A stretch of 64,000 nt of DNA. Source: Athene noctua. Its lineage: Eukaryota; Chordata; Aves; Strigiformes; Strigidae. The notes below the pieces were generated by a model, which ran no database searches, was not told the DNA's origin, and saw nothing but the letters and a program-made list of their open reading frames with translations. Below, piece by piece: positions 1 to 13,200 of this stretch. Position 1 is the stretch's first letter. Each line of letters opens with the position of its first letter. Both the position numbers and the translations under genes were made by a program. Location of the stretch: the NCBI RefSeq assembly GCF_965140245.1, contig NC_134039.1, positions 71,158,981 through 71,222,980 of the forward strand. The letters run 5' to 3'.

Positions 1-3000
1 TTGGACTTTGTTTCAACAAGTCGTTAATGCTCCTAAGCTGTAACCACCTTCGTATTTATTCCAGTGTTTACACTTGCCAAGCACAAAAAAAGCAAATAAA
101 TGAAACGGTAAACCTGTAATAAATCCTCAGGGGACCACATAATAAACATAGACATGTTATGCTTATCAAATACAAAGGAAAGTAATCTGTTTTCAACACC
201 ATTGCCGAACGCATGATAAATGCTGGTTTCTGTCAGGTCTCCAGCACTTTTGGAAATGACGCATCTGGTCAGAAAATTTCAGCACTTTTTGAAGGAGAGA
301 GAAGGAGAGGCCATCGTTGACAACCATTGTCAACACAGCATCTCCTGCCTGCTATGGAGTCTGTGGGCTAGGTCCAGTTTCAGTGAGAATCAAAAGCATC
401 TGGAACCCACCAAAAAGGGCAAATCAGGGACTGTATTATCAGATTGGAGTTTCACATATGTGATGGCCAGCATCTAGCAGCCTGTCTTTGCTGTTAAATC
501 CCACTGGGCTGTTAGGTTTGGAAGCAAATGTACTCAAGGTGATTCTCTGTGGCTGCCATGCCACCAGAGCATGCATCATGTGTACAGATTTTGCTGCTGG
601 ATTGGTTGGATTTTCTCTTTCCTTTCACTAGTTCCAGATCAGACTCCTTGACCCTATTATGTTAGCAAGTCATTGAGTTTATTGGATCGAATTCCTGTCA
701 CAGCACTTTTGGACTTTCCAGGAACCAGCCCAGCCCAGCCCCTCATTTACTTGTGTGTTTGCAGCAATGTTCATGCTGGGTCTGTTTCTAAAGGAGACCC
801 TTTAACATCCAAGCTGTGATTTTTATTTTTAAAATTTATTTATTTATTTATTTAGCAATCTGAATTTATTTTAAATCATGTAAAAGCTGTCCCACCTTAG
901 TGCATTGATTGCTTTAGCAGGGTGTGATTTCCAGCCTCCAGACACTGCAGGCACAGCTCAGCATGGTTAGAAAGAGGCATTTGTCACCTTTCACAGCTTA
1001 GGTCCAATAGAGGACTTATATCTTACCATCAAATGCCACAGTGCCTCATTTTTAGGTGCCTGTTCCCTGCAGCGGTATCCTCTTTTAGACAATTAAGTGT
1101 CCTATGAAGTGGGAGTACTTGAAATACCATCCCGCTACAGCCTGGGCACTTCACTCAGCATAACGATCAGGACACTTAGCTAGGGCAAAGATGGGCTGGG
1201 CTCCAGCCCTTGATCTCAAAGCTCTTACTGTGCTATACATTAAAGAGGAGCTGAATAAGGTACAGAAGCTGTTGTGGGACTCACATTTCCCATCTCCTGG
1301 CAAGTGCCATAAGCTACAGGGTCATGCTCACGCTTGCAGGGCGCCAGATAGGAAGGCACTCTGGCTCACGTTGGTGTATGTGGGCACCTCCGCTTCAGCT
1401 GAGCAGTGGTGTGGGCAGTCTGGCTTTGACCCTCAGCTTCTGGATTTGTTTTAGGCCATAATAAAAGCTGGATCGTGAACTGTTCAGGCCATGTCAGGAC
1501 TAGGTCAGTTCTGGCTGTAGCTGGGTACTCAGCTTTTCCCACCTGGGAACTCAATGGTAAAATAAACAAGAACCCTGGGGCTTCCCAGGGACTACTTTCC
1601 TATTGATCAGAGCAGGTTTGTTTGTCTTCTGGCTTTGACTATTTGTAAATGTATTTTACTTTTATGTGGAGCAGCCCCCAGATGGGCTAAAGGCTCAGTT
1701 ATGGAAGGATTCATGGGCTCAGACTTAAATAGCACTGCTAAATACCCAGAGTTCAACCCATCTTCGCCTACTGTTTAATCCTCTTTCTCACTGCAGTTTG
1801 CTGTGATGATAGACTTGCTAGTAATTACCAACGTGTTGCTGCTCGTCCCTTGGATCCTGTGGCTTTTCCCGCAATGTGCTCACTGACGCTACAACTAGCC
1901 GACATTGTCCTGACACATACAGTAAAAGCCTCTTGGCAGCAACGACTGGGTCAAACTGTCCTGTTGGTTGACTCTGTTTCCCTTCTCACGGGGTATATTT
2001 CTGATGTTGGCCTTCTTTTATTGACACAGTGTAATTTAGCAAAGTGTGCTCTGTTGATGAGCTCTCCATCTGGGCAGATAATTGCCTGCTAGTTTAAATC
2101 CTGTCTTAACTTCAGTTTCTTGAGATCACGAAACCTGCTGGTGCCTTCTGGTTGGTTTTGCAGGCTGTTCGCAGAAGGAATCATTATGAGCTAAAGTGAT
2201 GTGGGCAGATTGCTGTGAGTTTTTTGGAATGTTAGGTAAGTCAGGTTAACTTTTAGGTCCTCCCAACGTTATTCCTCAGTGAGTTTGGAAATCTAACACT
2301 TGGGTTTGTTGACCAAGCTGCTGACAGCAGGTGCTCTTGTTTGCACAGGCTATGCAAAGTGGGAACCCTGGGTACATTTTAGGACCTGGTGGATTCTACA
2401 AGCTTCTTACACAAAACATGCTGGTGTTCCTCTTTCCTTCTCACTTATCTTCTTCTCCCATTTCCCTTCATGTTCATTGGGTCTGTTTTGTAATGAGGTG
2501 CTGTGTCTGTGGAGTTTGCCTGCTACAAGTTTGTACAAGGCTGTGTGCAGCGGAGATCTCGCGGGGGCTGCTTTTGTAATACCTGCTGTAAATAATTAGG
2601 ATGATCACCATACATCGACTGACTGCCTGCCCGCCAGATAGGAATGGTGGTGCCCCAGGCCTGGCTGATGGTGTTTCCACCAGGTGCAGGGAGCCGGCTG
2701 GCAGTTGCCCACCAGGCACAGTGCTTGCCAATGGTGTGGCAGCATCCTTTTTCACTGCCTTCCCTCTTGCCTTTGGGGAGGCAGAGCAGTTTTCTCATCC
2801 ACCCTTCACCCTTTTCTGACCACTGTACTGTTACTTGCTATTAGATGGGTGTGTTGGCCCAAGGTGAGGGGCATGGTCCATCCTGTCCAAGAATGCCCTG
2901 TGAGATGCTCCCGGTGAACTGGTGACAGCCATTGTGTCACCCATGCAGGTGATGCACTTCCAGTGGCTGGTTTTGGGACTGGTTGGGACCTCAGTGGTGC

Positions 3001-4599
3001 TGGATGCCAGCTGCAGCTTCCAGAGGTTTTGCAGCCACAATCCTTTGTCCCTCTCCTTGCACAGGGTCTAGGGGGCCATGGCATGAGGTGGTGACAGTCC
3101 CGCAGAGGTTTTGCTGCCTGGCACAGGCAGTTGTGGGATGTCTGTAGCCAGCCGCAGGTCACAGGGCATGGTGCACACTGAATGTCAGTGCTTGTCATCT
3201 TTGTAGTCTGTGGGAACAACACCTGTACCCATGAACTGGGAATTTGACCCAGTTTGGGTGTAGATGTTGACTATATTTTTTTCCTGTCCCTCGTGACAAG
3301 TTGCAGTTGCCTTTACTGGCTAGTTCCTTCATGCTTTAGCTCCCTTATGGCTCAGCTAATAGCAGTGTCTGGGACTTTATTCCGCTTTAAGAGGCTTTAA
3401 ACTAAGAAATTCCTATTTACTACCAACAGCGTTGATGGACATGACCAATTAATGGCAATAAACTCAGGTGAGAACCGAGAGGAAAGGACATTTTTTCTAT
3501 TCTCTGCAGTGAACCTGTTTTGTATGAATGAGTTTTACAAACTTTTGTTCAATCTACTTTTAAAATATGTCCCCTGTCAAGTGGTTGGGGATTTCTTAAG
3601 CTGAGATGACTGATTCACTCCCTGGCTTAGCCAGCATGCATCAGAGTGTACTGAAGTGGAGGTACTGAGATAATCAGATAAAATTCTTCACACCACCGGT
3701 GGCAGTTGAGCATCCACCCTTTTTTTTTTCTGGGGGAAAGTCCTCTAGGAGAGACCATTTCTTCTGCTCTGAGGTGGTGTCAGTGACTCCCTGTGGTTTT
3801 GCTCTGCATCTCTTTGATCAGACTTTAGCTGTCAAAAGATCTCTTTGCTCCTTTCAAGGCCTAGAAGGAAAGTAAGGTGACAACTTAGGTTTCAAATTTG
3901 CCATCATTCTCAAACAGGAAAGCATCCAATGGGGTAAACAACTTTACTCACTCTCTACACATCCCATACTGATCATACAGGATAACTGTCTGAGCGCTGT
4001 GTAAAGTTGGGATATTGTGCATTTTCAGGTATTTAAATGAACTGTTATAAATGACTAGTGATAAGAAAAGACTAATTATAAATTTTATTCCTGTGCTGAA
4101 ACTGAATTTTACAGAAATCAGTTTGAGATTTCAGCAGTTGTGAAATTTGCAGTGTTGTTCTTTCTACTGTAGAGACTTTGTGCTTACTGCTGTAGTCATA
4201 TTACACGACATTGCCTAATACCCAGCAAGGCGTATTCTTGGCTCATTCAGCAGGTAAGGCTCCCTTAGGGTCACTGAATCCCTCCATGTACTCAGCAGAG
4301 AGCTCAGCCTGGTGATTTTTACAGCCATGCATCTCTGTTTGCATTTCCAATGCTTTTTCATTTTTTGCAGTAATTTTCCCTTTTATGATACGGTGATTAT
4401 TAAAAGCAGGGATCTGTGTGGTTTTGTCATCCCTCTTGACCAGTGTCATCCCTCCCTGATTCCCACTTCCAACAGTCAGCAGCTCGTTTGTGGTTGGTCT
4501 GTTCTGAGGATGGGTTTTTTGCTGTTGAACGCGTGCTCCACCCTCCTGGTGTGGTTGGACAGGCCAACAGGCATAGGCACCTTGCAGAGATGCTCAGGT
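1..4599. other. Intron 1 block: mostly unique sequence
   Basis: Apart from the TTTA repeat, nothing is identifiable. A GC-richer patch at about 2620-3200 carries open frames on both strands (up to 138 codons, minus) with no domain, so these are judged chance. Confidence 0.6.
835..854. repeat. (TTTA)5 microsatellite
   Basis: Five perfect TTTA units follow AAAA. Confidence 0.95.
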
Positions 4600-4675
4600 C
4601 CTAGGGCGGGGGCTCGAGCTCACAACTGAGAGCTGGTCCTCTAGCAGATGAGATGCTGATCCATTAGAGCTTCAG
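4600..4675 (-). repeat. Degenerate tRNA-like sequence (tRNA pseudogene or tRNA-derived SINE head)
   Basis: The minus strand reads an A-box-like segment (GCTCTAATGGATCAGC, plus-strand 4655-4670). It then has an anticodon-arm-like stretch and a B-box-like GAGCTCGAGCC (plus-strand 4611-4621). Order and spacing (about 40 nt between boxes) fit a tRNA, and the parts resemble vertebrate tRNA-Arg most. The acceptor and T stems pair poorly, so a functional tRNA gene is unlikely. Alternatives are a relic of an old tRNA-derived SINE or chance similarity. Confidence 0.4.
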
Positions 4676-6070
4676 GGTAATTTAATCGCTTTTGGAAAGC
4701 ACAATAATTAATAATCCCACACTAAGAAACCACTACTGCTTCTGTTCCTTATTAGACATCTTAATTTCTTTTCCATTTCTGTTCTTAGGCATTCATAGCA
4801 TTTAATTTTCTCTACAATAATTTATGAGTCACAAAATCACTTGGAAAAGGTTAGCCTCCATGTGATGGTGTTTCAGCACCTCTTGCATTTCCTTCGGTTG
4901 GATCGTGTGTTGCTATTTGTTTAGAGGCAGCTCTGCCACTTCTCTGAGGAAAGCCATATATTGTTACCTGAGTGTGATGTGCCAGGACCGTGCTGCCCTC
5001 TCTCTGATGATGGGCCCTTCACCTACTTACCTAGTATTTAAAGTGTTTATCAAATATTGGAATGGAAAATTATTCCATTTTCTGAAATTACATTATTTGG
5101 GTGATTTACTTTTCTTGTCCAACCACTGTCTATGTGTTTGAGTTGGTTCAGAAAGATGGAAGCAACAGACCAGCTGAAAAATGCATTGGCGCATGGAGCT
5201 TCCACCACAGGGGATTTTTAAGTGGAACGGGTTTATTAAAGAAAGTGAGGTATTACATGCTGTTGTACAAGGCACTGCAAATATCTCATCTCTGTACTAT
5301 TCTGATAGTTCTTAGTCAAGAAAAATTAATTTATATTGTAAAGAGGACAAGCTGGGGAACAGAGAATTTGTTTCACTGGAGGTATCATTTATGGTAGAAG
5401 ATTTCATCTTTCGTTCTGCAGAATGAAAGCCAAAGAGGACTGTGATTGCTACATACCTCTCTGAAGTACTTACATAAAACAAAGGTAAAAGCAGGGCAGT
5501 TTAAAGGAAAAAATCTGTAAGTGAACTGACTCTCAATAGAATTAGGTGGGATGTTAGAAGGTGGTTTGAAACCTTTAGGGAAGCAAACTTCTGGAACAAC
5601 CTCTCTGTGAAGTCTAGCTGGGTTTAAGATGAAGCTTGATAAATTAATGAAAGCTTGATAGTTTATAACTAGTATTGTGTATATACAACACACTTCCTTG
5701 AGAAGCTTCCTTGAACAGAAAATGGAACTTGTTGGTGGGAAAATTATTTCCTGTTCTCTTTTTGCTGCAGAAATTAAACACACATATTAACAAATTGTAA
5801 ATGCAATTAGCCCTTTGAACTGCCTGAGCTTGTGTAACTTGTTGTGTGTTGGTAACAGCATTGCTATCTTCTCCTAAACTTGGTATCAAAAGAAGATAAA
5901 GGATCCACAAGGCAGCATGGTTCAGCAGATAAATGAATGGGGCTGGAAGTTATTCACAAATGTCATAGGCTGCAAGTTGCAGCAAATCTGAGCCAATCTT
6001 GCTTCTGGCTGTTACAGTCCTTCCCTTCCCAGCACCTCTATGACCTTGTGCTGGGCTGTTTCCAGCAACC

Positions 6071-6290
6071 AAGTTGCTAAAAAGCCAACCCGCCATTAAA
6101 AAACCCCCAAAGTTCTGACTTAGCATGAAGAAAGAGCTCAGTCCATCAAACAAAATCAGAGACAGTGCAAGGGAGAATGAAAGTTGATAAAAAGCCAAAC
6201 TACCGATAAAAAACAAGGAAACAAAGATCTTCTGACCTATCATGAAGAAACAGTTCAATGCAGTATGAGATGAGTGCCAGTGCAGAGGAG
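6071..6290. repeat. Imperfect tandem duplication, two units of 110 bp
   Basis: Unit 1 (6071-6180) starts AAGTTGCTAAAAAGCCAA and unit 2 (6181-about 6290) starts AAGTTGATAAAAAGCCAA. Both then share an A-rich part, TTCTGAC, CATGAAGAAA and a CAGTGCA-type segment in the same order, with substitutions and small indels. On the minus strand the two units give parallel hydrophobic peptides beginning FFM, which is a consequence of the duplication and not evidence of a gene. I do not recognise the unit as a known element. Confidence 0.75.
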
Positions 6291-9200
6291 GAGAGGGACT
6301 GTGGCAGCCAGCCCTTAGATTAGTTTAGGTTGCAACCAAAGCCTAAAGAAAAATACTTATTTTTTGTTGTTTTTTTTTAAAGTAGGATTTTTATTACCTT
6401 GTGCTGGAACAGTTCAGCACATGGTTGGACAGGTATCAGGGACAGTGTAAAAGAGGAGGCACTAATTACGTGGGTTCACGCTCTGCCCTTGGCAGCTGCA
6501 GCTTCTTGGAGGAGATTCTCTAAGTTTGCCCATGCTTGTGTTTAGTCCCTTCTGGAAGGTAGAAAGTCTCTAGAAAGTCCTTTCAACATATAAAAAGGTT
6601 GTGCTGTCCCTCCCTTAGGCCTGTGTGACCACATTGACTCAAACTAAGGGGAGAGTTTGTTCCGGTGCTCTGTGTGCAATACTCAGCCCCTAACCCAAGT
6701 AGGCAACTGTGTCAGCACTCAACACTTCTGTGGGTACAAGCCTCTCAGCTTTCATTTGTATGAAGTTCTGCCACCTAGAAATTCTACAGCTTGAACCCAC
6801 CACAGGTTTTGTGATGCAAAATGCAGCTGCACTGCGCTAACATCAAAAGCGCAGGAGATTCAGTAAACATGTTTAAAAACACCTGTCTTGGAAACACACA
6901 GAGCGCAATAAAATATTGTAATAAACTAATGAAAAAATAGCTGAGTAATTTTAGTTCTTCATTCCATGTAGATTTCTGCCTTTTGAGGTGGTTGTTTTAA
7001 AAAAAAAAAATTAACAAATTTTGGTTAAAAAGGTAAGAAATTATCTGATAGTAAGGATTTTGCATTGAGAAAGTGTATATATTTATGAGCTTTGGCTCAG
7101 TCCTTTAAATTATCTAGGCACTACTGTAACCGATAAGTGAATGCTGATAACCCTGTTAATATTTCAAGGACTCTTTGCAACTATAGGGGAGCAGTCAGTA
7201 ACTATCACATTCCTTTGCATTACAGGATAGGTTTTTTATTTGCTATCTTAATGGTGTTACATACATACTGGGTTTTTTTTGAGCTCAGTTCACCTTGTCT
7301 CACAGCAGCTCATTGGCAAGCAGCCTCATGAACTCTTTAAGATGCTTCTTACTCACAGCAGCTGGGCTCATTGCCTGCCCTGGTGTGGCTGGGATTTGGA
7401 TTGCAAATTCCTGATCTGAACAAAGAGGAGGAATAGAAAAGGCTGGTCTCCGGCCTCTCTCACACTTTAGGAAACCTTGCTAGCTTCAGAGTATTATACT
7501 CATAACTCTGGCTGCACTTCCAAAAAACCCACCCCAATTTCTATCTTTGCAAGGACAGGTACAGCCCCACCAGTAGGCATGTTGCTAAGAAGAAGAGAGA
7601 CGTGGCTCGAGGGAGGCTGCTGGAATTTCAGGCACCATCTTATCTAGAGCTACCTCATGCCTTGTCCACAATTGTTCTCTTTTTCTCTTTTCCCCCTGCT
7701 TTGTTTCGTCAGAACCACAGGGCTGGAGATCAGTGTTTTAGAAAGGACAGAGGGTGGGAAAAAAAATGAGTGGAGATAAACCATGTGTACAGGATGCATC
7801 CACATGCGTTCCTTCACTGCACTCCTCAGCTGCACCCAAAAACCTTACAATCTGAGAAGCAGCTTGCTGCAGTTGCTTTCACGAGACAGTATCAACTGGG
7901 TAGGATTTGGCCTGTACTGGCTTGCATTTGGTGAGGAGCAGAGATGAGTCAAACTAAACAGGGTGACTCATTAGAGTCGGGCTCATGCAATGGTCTGTGT
8001 GTGTTTAAAAATGCTCAGAGTTGGGAAATGGGCTGTCACAGTCATGAAATCATTATCTCCCTTTGGTCTGCCACTCTTCAGACCGTTGGAGAAGATCCAT
8101 AAAGTCCATGTCAGCCACAGTCAGAGCAAAAGGTGGCTGTGTTTGGCTGATACCTAACTGCCCAGGGGCACCAGGCAGGGATACCAATGTTACTGTGAGG
8201 CAGGTGCCAAGACTAAACTTGTGTTCTTGCACTTGGGGTTCCTTTTTTGCCATCTACATCATCAAAGGTGACCAAAATGTTTAAACCACTCATTTGTGTG
8301 GAAACCTGTATGGAGGACTTTGCACAATAGGTAGCACTGGGCTAAGCAGCCTGTAATATTTAGCATTTTGGTTTAGAAAGTATAGTGATTGCTTTCCCTG
8401 AGCCAAACTTGTGTAGCGCGATGGGGAAAGCTACTTTTGCATCTCTTGAACTGTGTTTTGATTTGACACCATCCTCCATCTTATTCTTCTCTCAGGCATC
8501 CTTGTGTTAAAGATAATCACCACACACTAAGATCTCCACCATTCTTGTGGCATAAAGTCACCGGTCCTCATTTTAATGGACTCAGAGGAGCCCAGTGGAG
8601 GCAGGGAGAGCGTGGCCAGATGGACACCAGGATTACCCTGTCCCTCACCCTGGGATCTATCAGAAGAAATCTGGTCAGGGCTGCTTTTCTCCTGATGAAA
8701 AACCCTCCTTAAGAGGTAAACTGGAAGGTAGACCCAGCTGTGAAGCCCTGGGAGGAGAGCCTGGTTTGATCTGCAGACGAGGGCTCTTGTGGATGCAGAG
8801 CTGGAGTGGTGGCTGGGAGCTGCCACGGGGGCCTGAGGGCTCCCTCGCACTGATCTCTCCAGACAGGAACAGTCTCTCATAAAAATGTTTTCTTGAATAT
8901 AATATGCACAAAACCAGCCTCTGGGAAAAGCTGATTCTTGCTGGAGTTTTTGGGTGTATCCTGCTCTGTGAGTGAGTTGCAGTTTCTGTGAGGTACAACA
9001 CACCCTTTTTGGATATGTTTGTTAGTCAAAAAGTACACTGACTTCCTTCTGTTTCGGGAGAAGTGAGTCTGAAGGAGAGGCAGGTAAACAGTGAAAGAGC
9101 ATCTCCTGGCACGGCTCATTTTAGGGCTAGGAGGCTGCACGGGGACTGGGATTTTGCTGGGCTGACTGATCCAGCCCATGTGTAGGTAATTAAGGTATAC

Positions 9201-10280
9201 CCTCCAATTAGCCTAAGTGGCCCTTTTATTGATGTATGACATCAATGAGCCCAACTGCCATACAGATAGCAGAAAATAGTCTGGATGATTTTAACCACTG
9301 TTTTGCATGTTTAAGTAATTTAAACTTAGAAAAGACCTGCCCTGCTACTGTTTACAGGAGCTCATTAAGCAAGGCAGCGATGCTTGCCTGCCCCCGAGGC
9401 TAAATGGAGCCTGGCTGGGCCAGCATGGCTCCCTCTGCTCCGTCCCATCCCAGCATGGCCAGGATCCGTCCCTGAAAGCGAGCTTGCTTGTCAGGGCTCT
9501 ACTGCACTGCCCAAAACCGGCACCAGGTCCAGTTTTGAGACTGCTGCAGGTGATTATACAGCGGCTTGTTTTATTTACTGCCATAAGCATCCCCTCTCAG
9601 ACCTGCTAAAGTATATGAGGCCAAAGGGATGTCTAAACTAATATTCCGACTTTAGCTCTTCCTAGTAACAAATATTAAGGAAAGAATATGAGAAACAGGA
9701 CAAGTACAGACTGGTCCTTCCCTTCTTTCACTGTCCCGGCTCCCAGCAGGCAGATATTTAAGGGCTTTTGGGACTACAGGCTTCCCCCAACCATGATGCC
9801 ACAATCCATGGCCCCCTCAATCTGTCAATTTGTTTAATCCCACTCTGAGATTTCTGCTTTCCCCAGTGCCTGGTCATGGTTCCCACTGTTCAGATGGACA
9901 CACTTGCAGAAATTATTTTCTGTTAAAACCTGTTTCCTGATCATTTTACTGGGTGATCTTTAGTTTTTATATTGTGAGGAACAGGGATTATGTGTTTGTT
10001 GTTCCCCTTCTAGTGATTTTTATATTTCCTTGTCATGATTACCTTTAGCCATCTGTCTTCCCATCCTACAAGAAGTGCTTCTAGTCTTGTAACATACTGT
10101 GAAGATGATTTCTCCAGATGTGCCTGACTTGCTCAGAAGGGTGTAAATGAAAGCATCCCACTGTAAATGGGTGTATTTATGCCCAAACCGTTTCCAGGGA
10201 AAGGACAAATTACAGAGGTGGTAACTGTCTGCAGTGTTCTTAAATGCTTTGAGCTTCGGTTGTTGTTTGTTTTTGTGGTG

Positions 10281-10297
10281 TTTTTTTTTTTTTTTTT
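10281..10297. repeat. Poly-T run (17 T)
   Basis: Seventeen uninterrupted T lie in a GT/T-rich context. It could be the minus-strand tail of an old retrotransposed sequence, but no body is recognisable on either side. Confidence 0.9.
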
Positions 10298-13200
10298 CCC
10301 TGCAAAATTTTGTCTGTGTTTACATAATTCTTTAAAACTCCTTTGCAAAACTTGCAAAGCTTCAGCCATAGAAACACCCATCCCTGGATGGCTGCTGTTG
10401 GTGGCTGCTGGCTACTGTCTGAAAAGCAGCGGGGTGCCCCATCTAGGTTTTTTGTTATGCTCTTTGCTCATCCTTTTAACTAGTGTGTTTTGGATACAGC
10501 TAATACCCATTTCAATACACAAATAGTAGCTGTATTGCCTCCCCACTCATGTTAGAGCAAGGCTTAGTCATATATTTCAGAGAAGAATAAAGAACCAGGT
10601 GCAGCTAATGTATTTTTACATTTTTAGCTTTATTTGTTGGCAGCCTTTTAGCCTGCAGATTGCCAACACAAATGCGGACAGGAGAGCTGTGCTGAGCAGG
10701 GTTTGCTCTCCTCCCGGTGCTGCAGGTGATACAGGGTAGCTGTGACCTGAGCTGGGTTTCTTATCAAAATTAAGATGTTTGTCCCCATTTGACTTTTGGT
10801 TCCATTTGGGCCTATCTCCAGGTAATTGCTGGTTGTGGAAACAACCAGACGAAAGGAGGGGTAGGAGATACCCATGACTTCAGGGTCTCTGCTCGCCTTA
10901 AACCAGCGTGTGTGTATCACACCTGCTGAGCTGACCGCTGTGCTGGTGACCATGCTGCGAGCAGGGACCATAGTGGCTCTCTCATCCCTAGGGGAAGAGC
11001 TTGACTCAAGCTAAATATTTCACCCCATTTGCCAGTTTATTTATTTGTTTATATATATATGGATACTTTTGCTATTAAAACCACATTAATTGTGAGTACA
11101 TGTGAACCTGATACTTTAAATGCTGTATGAATTGCCTTTGAATTGCTAAGGAAAGTCCCTGTATTCTCTTTTAACAATTAATGTTGCCTTTCTGGTTGGG
11201 ATTTTGCTTTGAGGTGGGACAGGTATGGCTGCCTGATTTCTTAGACCCCTTGCTGAGCCCTTTGTGATAGAAAGACCAAGGTGGGTGTATGTGGACAGAT
11301 ATTTTTTACAAGAGCTCTTTCCACTAAAATCACTGGATTTCTTCACTAAGCCAGAATCAATTCAGGAAAGATTTCTGTAGGTTTCAGAAAGAGACCAGAG
11401 CAGTGAGAATGTTATCTAGATAGCATACGGAGTTCAGGGCTTTGGGAGCCTTGTGGTGCTGGGGGAGAGGCTCTTCATGGGGGCCCTGTCACCAGCCTGT
11501 TGGAGAACAGCTTTACCCAGAATAGGAGCTCAGAGCTTGCCTCAAGGCTAACAACGACAGATGCATATTACTTTTAGGTGTTAGGTTTAAATTTGTCTCT
11601 ATTCACTGGTTTCAAAAAAGACAAAAAATTAAAACTAGAAAATCTGAAGTAACATTGTTCAAAGAATGTCAAAAGGAAAGTGTCTGCTGTTTTTCTTGTG
11701 TTTATGTTTGTAGAGCATAGGGTCTTGGTCCCATTTTGGATTATAAATCACTGTAATAAAATGAAAAAAGCGAGCAACTCTGCTTTGCCTTGTGCACAAG
11801 TATGATAGATCATTTGCTTTATTTAATTTTTTTGTTTTCCATATATGTTTTTGACTCCACTTTCAGTAGGTGAGAGCCGAAATCTTACTGGTGGTGTCTT
11901 GGTCACAGATGATTGAGCAGGGAATTATTAACCCAGTATAAGAGCTAACATGAGGATTACTGAAAGTTCCTGCCTGTGTCAGCTTTAAGTGAACTGTGTT
12001 ACTGCAAAGGCTGTGGAAAGTTCAAATTGCTTGAGATCGTGCCAAAGGACTGTCAGTGGTCTTTTGTTAGACGCTGACCACCTCAGGCAGGGCTCACAAA
12101 GAGAGCCTATTTTATTTAAACTGAGCAGTGCTAGCTCTGTGCTCCAGAGTTACAGCCTAGCTACCTTCCCCTACATCAGTGTCTGGGATATTAAAACCAA
12201 TTATCAGTGTCTCTCCAAAAGCCTCCAGGAGGCAACCCGGCAGCAACATGGCTTGGGTCTTCCCAGCTTTAATGGGAACTTACTGCAAAGCTCCTGTAGT
12301 CTTGTGGACTACCTCCATCTTTACCTGAATCATAAAACTTGGTTTTGATCAAATACTGCTAGCTGACCTCTCCATATGGCTGGCACCTGGGTCATCTGTG
12401 CTGATATTGAGCCTTGACAGATTTGATATATCATTGAAATAGAGCAATACTCTGGACCCTAGACAGTCTAGATGAGGCTCTTCATCTTTTCTTAAGCAAT
12501 GCAAAGCTGTGATGGAGACATTTGCAAGACGCCTTGTGTGGTTGAGGTCTGGAGAACAGGTCTCCATGGCCAGCAGTTCCCTCCTCACTTGCTGAGAGGT
12601 GCCCTCTCCATTGCACATTTTTCCTCTGTACAGCCTGCATTGCCCTGGGGGAGCTCAGACATTGCACTGCTGTAGTTATTGTGGAGCGGAAGAGCCTGAA
12701 ATGTCATCAGTTGCACTGAGGAACAGGGTCTTCAGCTCACTGTGGCCAAACCTTTCTTATCAAATTCAACTGGAGTTGGGAGGCTGGACAGCCCATGTTT
12801 CTCATATGATCATTTACAGCATCATCCACTGTAGAAGTTATGTCCTTGATGCCAATATCTGCAACATCTGGATTTTAGATATTTTACAAGGAACTTGTGT
12901 AGGTTGCCAGACCCCTAGAGACAGAGGAAGAGCTGATAGCAGCAGAACCAGGAACTGGAGAGGTCAAGATCACCGTCCAGGAAACTGAAGGTTGTTGTAT
13001 TGTTGTACCTTGCGATGGAGAATGTCTAAGCGGTGCTTGCAAGAGGCCGGTTACAGGGCAGAGCAGTGGGCACCGGAAAGGTTTATGTCCATTCCCCAAC
13101 TGCTCACAGCTGCCCAAGCTGTACGTTGCCAGCAGCTGCCCTGAGTATGTGGCCACAGCTTTCCCACATGTTCCTGGAGGACGCTGAGAGACCAGCTGGA

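Noticed and set aside
8527..9003. 158-codon minus-strand open frame
   Set aside because: No domain or homology recognised, and a competing open frame lies on the opposite strand.
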